A stretch of DNA of 6,082 nucleotides. Source: an uncultured Polyangiaceae bacterium (GTDB lineage Bacteria > Myxococcota_A > Polyangia > Polyangiales > Houyiibacteriaceae). The notes below the pieces were generated by a model. It was not told the origin of the DNA and ran no database searches. It was given only the letters and a program-made list of their open reading frames with translations. The DNA is taken from positions 1 to 6,082 of the forward strand of contig CAMYJN010000166.1 in the NCBI GenBank assembly GCA_947258625.1, given 5' to 3'. Below are positions 4,191-6,082 of the stretch, one piece after another; position 1 is the first letter of the stretch, and each line of letters opens with the position of its first letter. The position numbers and the translations under genes are program-made.

Positions 4191-6082
4191 GGATCGCAAC
4201 CGGTTGGCTGGGCGGCCTGTTTCTGGGTGCGCAATGGCAGCCCGGCTGGGGTCCGCTCTTCGCCGGCTGGGGCCTCGCCGGCTCGCTCCTCATCGCGGCC
4301 CATGGTCGGGAGCTCGGCTCGCAATTGTGGGGTGGGCCGCTCGCCGCGCTCGCGTTCTGCTGCGGGTTGGGTGTTTCCCCCTCGCGGCCGCCGCCCTGCT
4401 TGGCTCGGGGCGAAGCACGGCTGAGCGCCCGGGTCGAATCGGTGCGGCACGGGTCCGAGGGCAACCGGGTTCGAATGCGCGTCCTGCAGGGTCGCCTCCT
4501 AGGGTCGGGGCAAGCCGTGCCCAGCGGTCTGCAGTTGACCGCTCAGGTGGTCGGGGCGGCCCCGCCCCCGCTTAGAAGCACAGTCGTCGTCGAGGCGGAT
4601 CTTCGCCCCCGCACCGAGCTCCGAAACCCTTCGCCCCATCCGCATCTCTCTCCCCCACGCGGCGGTGGCTGCTGGGCGCGTTGGGTCGACCCAGCCGCGC
4701 TCGCAGTCGTCGGCGCTCCTCAATGGGCGGCTGGCATCGATCGGGCCCGGGCCGGCGTTCGCGCAGGGATGGACGACGGCTTGGCACCCGAAGTGGCAGG
4801 CGTAGCCCGGGCCCTGGTTCTCGGCGATGGCGCCGCCCTTGGCTACGAGCAGCGCAAGACGATTGCCGCCGTGGGGCTGGCCCACCTCTTTGCCGTGTCC
4901 GGGCTCCACATCGCCCTGGTCAGCGGCACCCTCGTTCGTTCGATGCACTGGCTGCTCCGCGGCCTCGCGCTCGGTTTCGACCCGCGACGGCTGGCTGCGG
5001 CGGTCGGCATCCCGCTGACCTTGTTCCACGCGCTCTTTGCGGGCGGGTCGCCAAGCGCGTGGCGTGCTGCAATCACGGCCGCACTCGCTTGGTGTTTTGT
5101 CGTCCTCGACCGTCGCCCATCGGCGACCGCCGTCAGCGCCGGAGCCGCCTTGCTGCTCTCCGCGCCTGATCCAGCCATGGCCCTGCGGCCGGCCTTTCTT
5201 CTCTCGATCGTCGCCACGGCGTCCATTCTAAGTGCACCACGCATCTCCCCCGGCACGCGCTGGCGCCGCCTTCGCTCCTCCGCGATCATCAGCGCGCGAA
5301 CCTTGGTCGCCACGACACCGATGGTTTGGTGGTGGTTCGGCGGCGTGCCGCTGGTCGGCTGGCTCACCAACATCGTGGTTCTTCCATTCGGAAGTGCGGT
5401 CGTGATTCCGTTGGCGCATCTGTTTGCCCTGACCGCGTCGATGCCCGCGGTCGCCGATCTCGTGGGCACGGCGCTGACCGTCGCCGTCCACATCCTGCTC
5501 TCGATCTGCGACGCGTTCGTCCCGCTGACGCTCACGCGACGGCTCCCGCCCCCCGACGTCGCGCAGGGCCTGCTCATCGTCGCGGCCTGCCTGCTTCTCT
5601 TGCTCAGCCGAACCTGGCAACAGCGCATTGCCGTTCTCGCTTCGGCGGCCCTCCTCTGGCTCGCGGCAGACCAACTGCTCATCGCGCGCGAGCAACCGCG
5701 CGACCTCCTTCGTGTCTCGTTCGTCGACGTCGGCCAAGGCGACGCGACCCTCGTCGATCTCCCCGATGGACAGCTCGCGCTCATCGACACGGGTCAGGGG
5801 GGACGTCATCCGGCAGCGCGGGTGCTTCGTGCCCTCCTCGACGCTCGCCGCCGCGCACGAATCGATCTTGTGGTGATTACGCACGGGCACCCCGATCACT
5901 ACGGAGGCCTGCGCGAATTGATCGGCGAAATCGAAATCGGCGAGATCTGGCTCAACGGGCAGCTGATCACCGAAGAGCGCGACGGCGCCATGGAAGCGCT
6001 TCTCTCCTCGGCCATGGCGCAGGGCAGCAGGCTTCGATTCGCGCCCGAGCTCTGCGGCACCACCCGAGATTTCGGCGGCGCG
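4181..6082 (+). CDS. comEC: ComEC/Rec2 DNA internalization channel protein (3' end outside window)
   Basis: ComEC is the inner-membrane channel that carries single-stranded DNA into the cytoplasm during natural transformation. The frame starts at GTG 4181 and is open to the last base, giving 634 residues; full ComEC proteins are usually about 700-850, so the end of the metallo-beta-lactamase domain is missing. Hydrophobic segments at about 2-18, 25-41 and 50-64 precede a DUF4131/OB-like region (about 76-145). The Competence domain follows (about 205-500), with its signature HLFAVSGLHIALVSG at 235-249 and many membrane segments. The soluble beta-lactamase-like domain begins at about 510 with VSFVDVGQGDATLV (512-525), IDTG (535-538) and the metal-binding HGHPDH at 568-573, all intact, consistent with the proposed nuclease role. 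The linker at 149-166 is Pro/His/Gly-rich where many ComECs have an NPGxFD-type motif. No other ATG, GTG or TTG lies in frame between the stop at 4118-4120 and the GTG; no Shine-Dalgarno sequence is evident. No other competence gene is in view. Confidence 0.95.
   Translation, partial: MLAWIATGWLGGLFLGAQWQPGWGPLFAGWGLAGSLLIAAHGRELGSQLWGGPLAALAFCCGLGVSPSRPPPCLARGEARLSARVESVRHGSEGNRVRMRVLQGRLLGSGQAVPSGLQLTAQVVGAAPPPLRSTVVVEADLRPRTELRNPSPHPHLSPPRGGGCWARWVDPAALAVVGAPQWAAGIDRARAGVRAGMDDGLAPEVAGVARALVLGDGAALGYEQRKTIAAVGLAHLFAVSGLHIALVSGTLVRSMHWLLRGLALGFDPRRLAAAVGIPLTLFHALFAGGSPSAWRAAITAALAWCFVVLDRRPSATAVSAGAALLLSAPDPAMALRPAFLLSIVATASILSAPRISPGTRWRRLRSSAIISARTLVATTPMVWWWFGGVPLVGWLTNIVVLPFGSAVVIPLAHLFALTASMPAVADLVGTALTVAVHILLSICDAFVPLTLTRRLPPPDVAQGLLIVAACLLLLLSRTWQQRIAVLASAALLWLAADQLLIAREQPRDLLRVSFVDVGQGDATLVDLPDGQLALIDTGQGGRHPAARVLRALLDARRRARIDLVVITHGHPDHYGGLRELIGEIEIGEIWLNGQLITEERDGAMEALLSSAMAQGSRLRFAPELCGTTRDFGGA

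Noticed and set aside
3979..4464. In-frame N-terminal extension of ppdK by 162 codons
   Set aside because: It has no PPDK homology, is Pro/Arg/Ser-rich, lies antisense to comEC, and a good ribosome binding site with the normal family N-terminus exists at 3978.
4843..5899. Long minus-strand frames opposite comEC
   Set aside because: They are low-complexity Arg/Ala/Ser/Glu translations antisense to the conserved Competence and beta-lactamase domains.
4181..6082. comEC as a pseudogene because it lacks a C-terminus
   Set aside because: The frame has no stop or frameshift and ends exactly at the window edge, so the truncation is an artefact of the window.

Overview
The window comes from a high-GC bacterial chromosome. 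It holds three well-supported protein genes and the possible start of a fourth at the left edge. G- and C-ending codons dominate. The mix of a proteobacterial-style PPDK, a ComEC with an N-terminal membrane/OB region, and promoter-like elements of the TGCTA type would fit a Myxococcota/Desulfobacterota-like (former deltaproteobacterial) genome. That placement is an inference from style, not a phylogenetic result. I see no tRNA, rRNA, CRISPR array, insertion sequence or phage signature.

Layout, left to right. Positions 1-32 may encode the first codons of a leftward gene that runs off the edge. Positions 33-221 are intergenic and partly AT-rich. They carry two identical 9-bp palindromes exactly 20 bp apart, a TATAAA hexamer on the minus strand between them, and small hairpins just before the next gene. 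Positions 222-1247 (+) encode a 341-residue CaCA-superfamily cation/Ca2+ exchanger with both alpha repeats. It converges on ppdK with only 7 bp between the stop codons. Positions 1255-3978 (-) encode a complete 907-residue pyruvate, phosphate dikinase with all expected catalytic residues and a good ribosome binding site. Positions 3979-4180 are the divergent promoter region between ppdK and the next gene. Positions 4181-6082 (+) encode the first 634 residues of ComEC/Rec2, the DNA-uptake channel protein; its frame is open to the right edge and lacks its C-terminus.

The three genes do not look like one pathway. The exchanger handles membrane ion transport, PPDK interconverts pyruvate and phosphoenolpyruvate, and ComEC imports single-stranded DNA. 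Their orientations (+, -, +) mean that no two share an operon within this window.

I did not find an undescribed multi-gene system here. The observations most worth a second look are the twin palindromes around a putative leftward promoter (57-85), the altered ion-binding residues of the exchanger, the reversal of G/C strand bias inside the exchanger gene, and the promoter-like sequence sitting on the comEC start codon.
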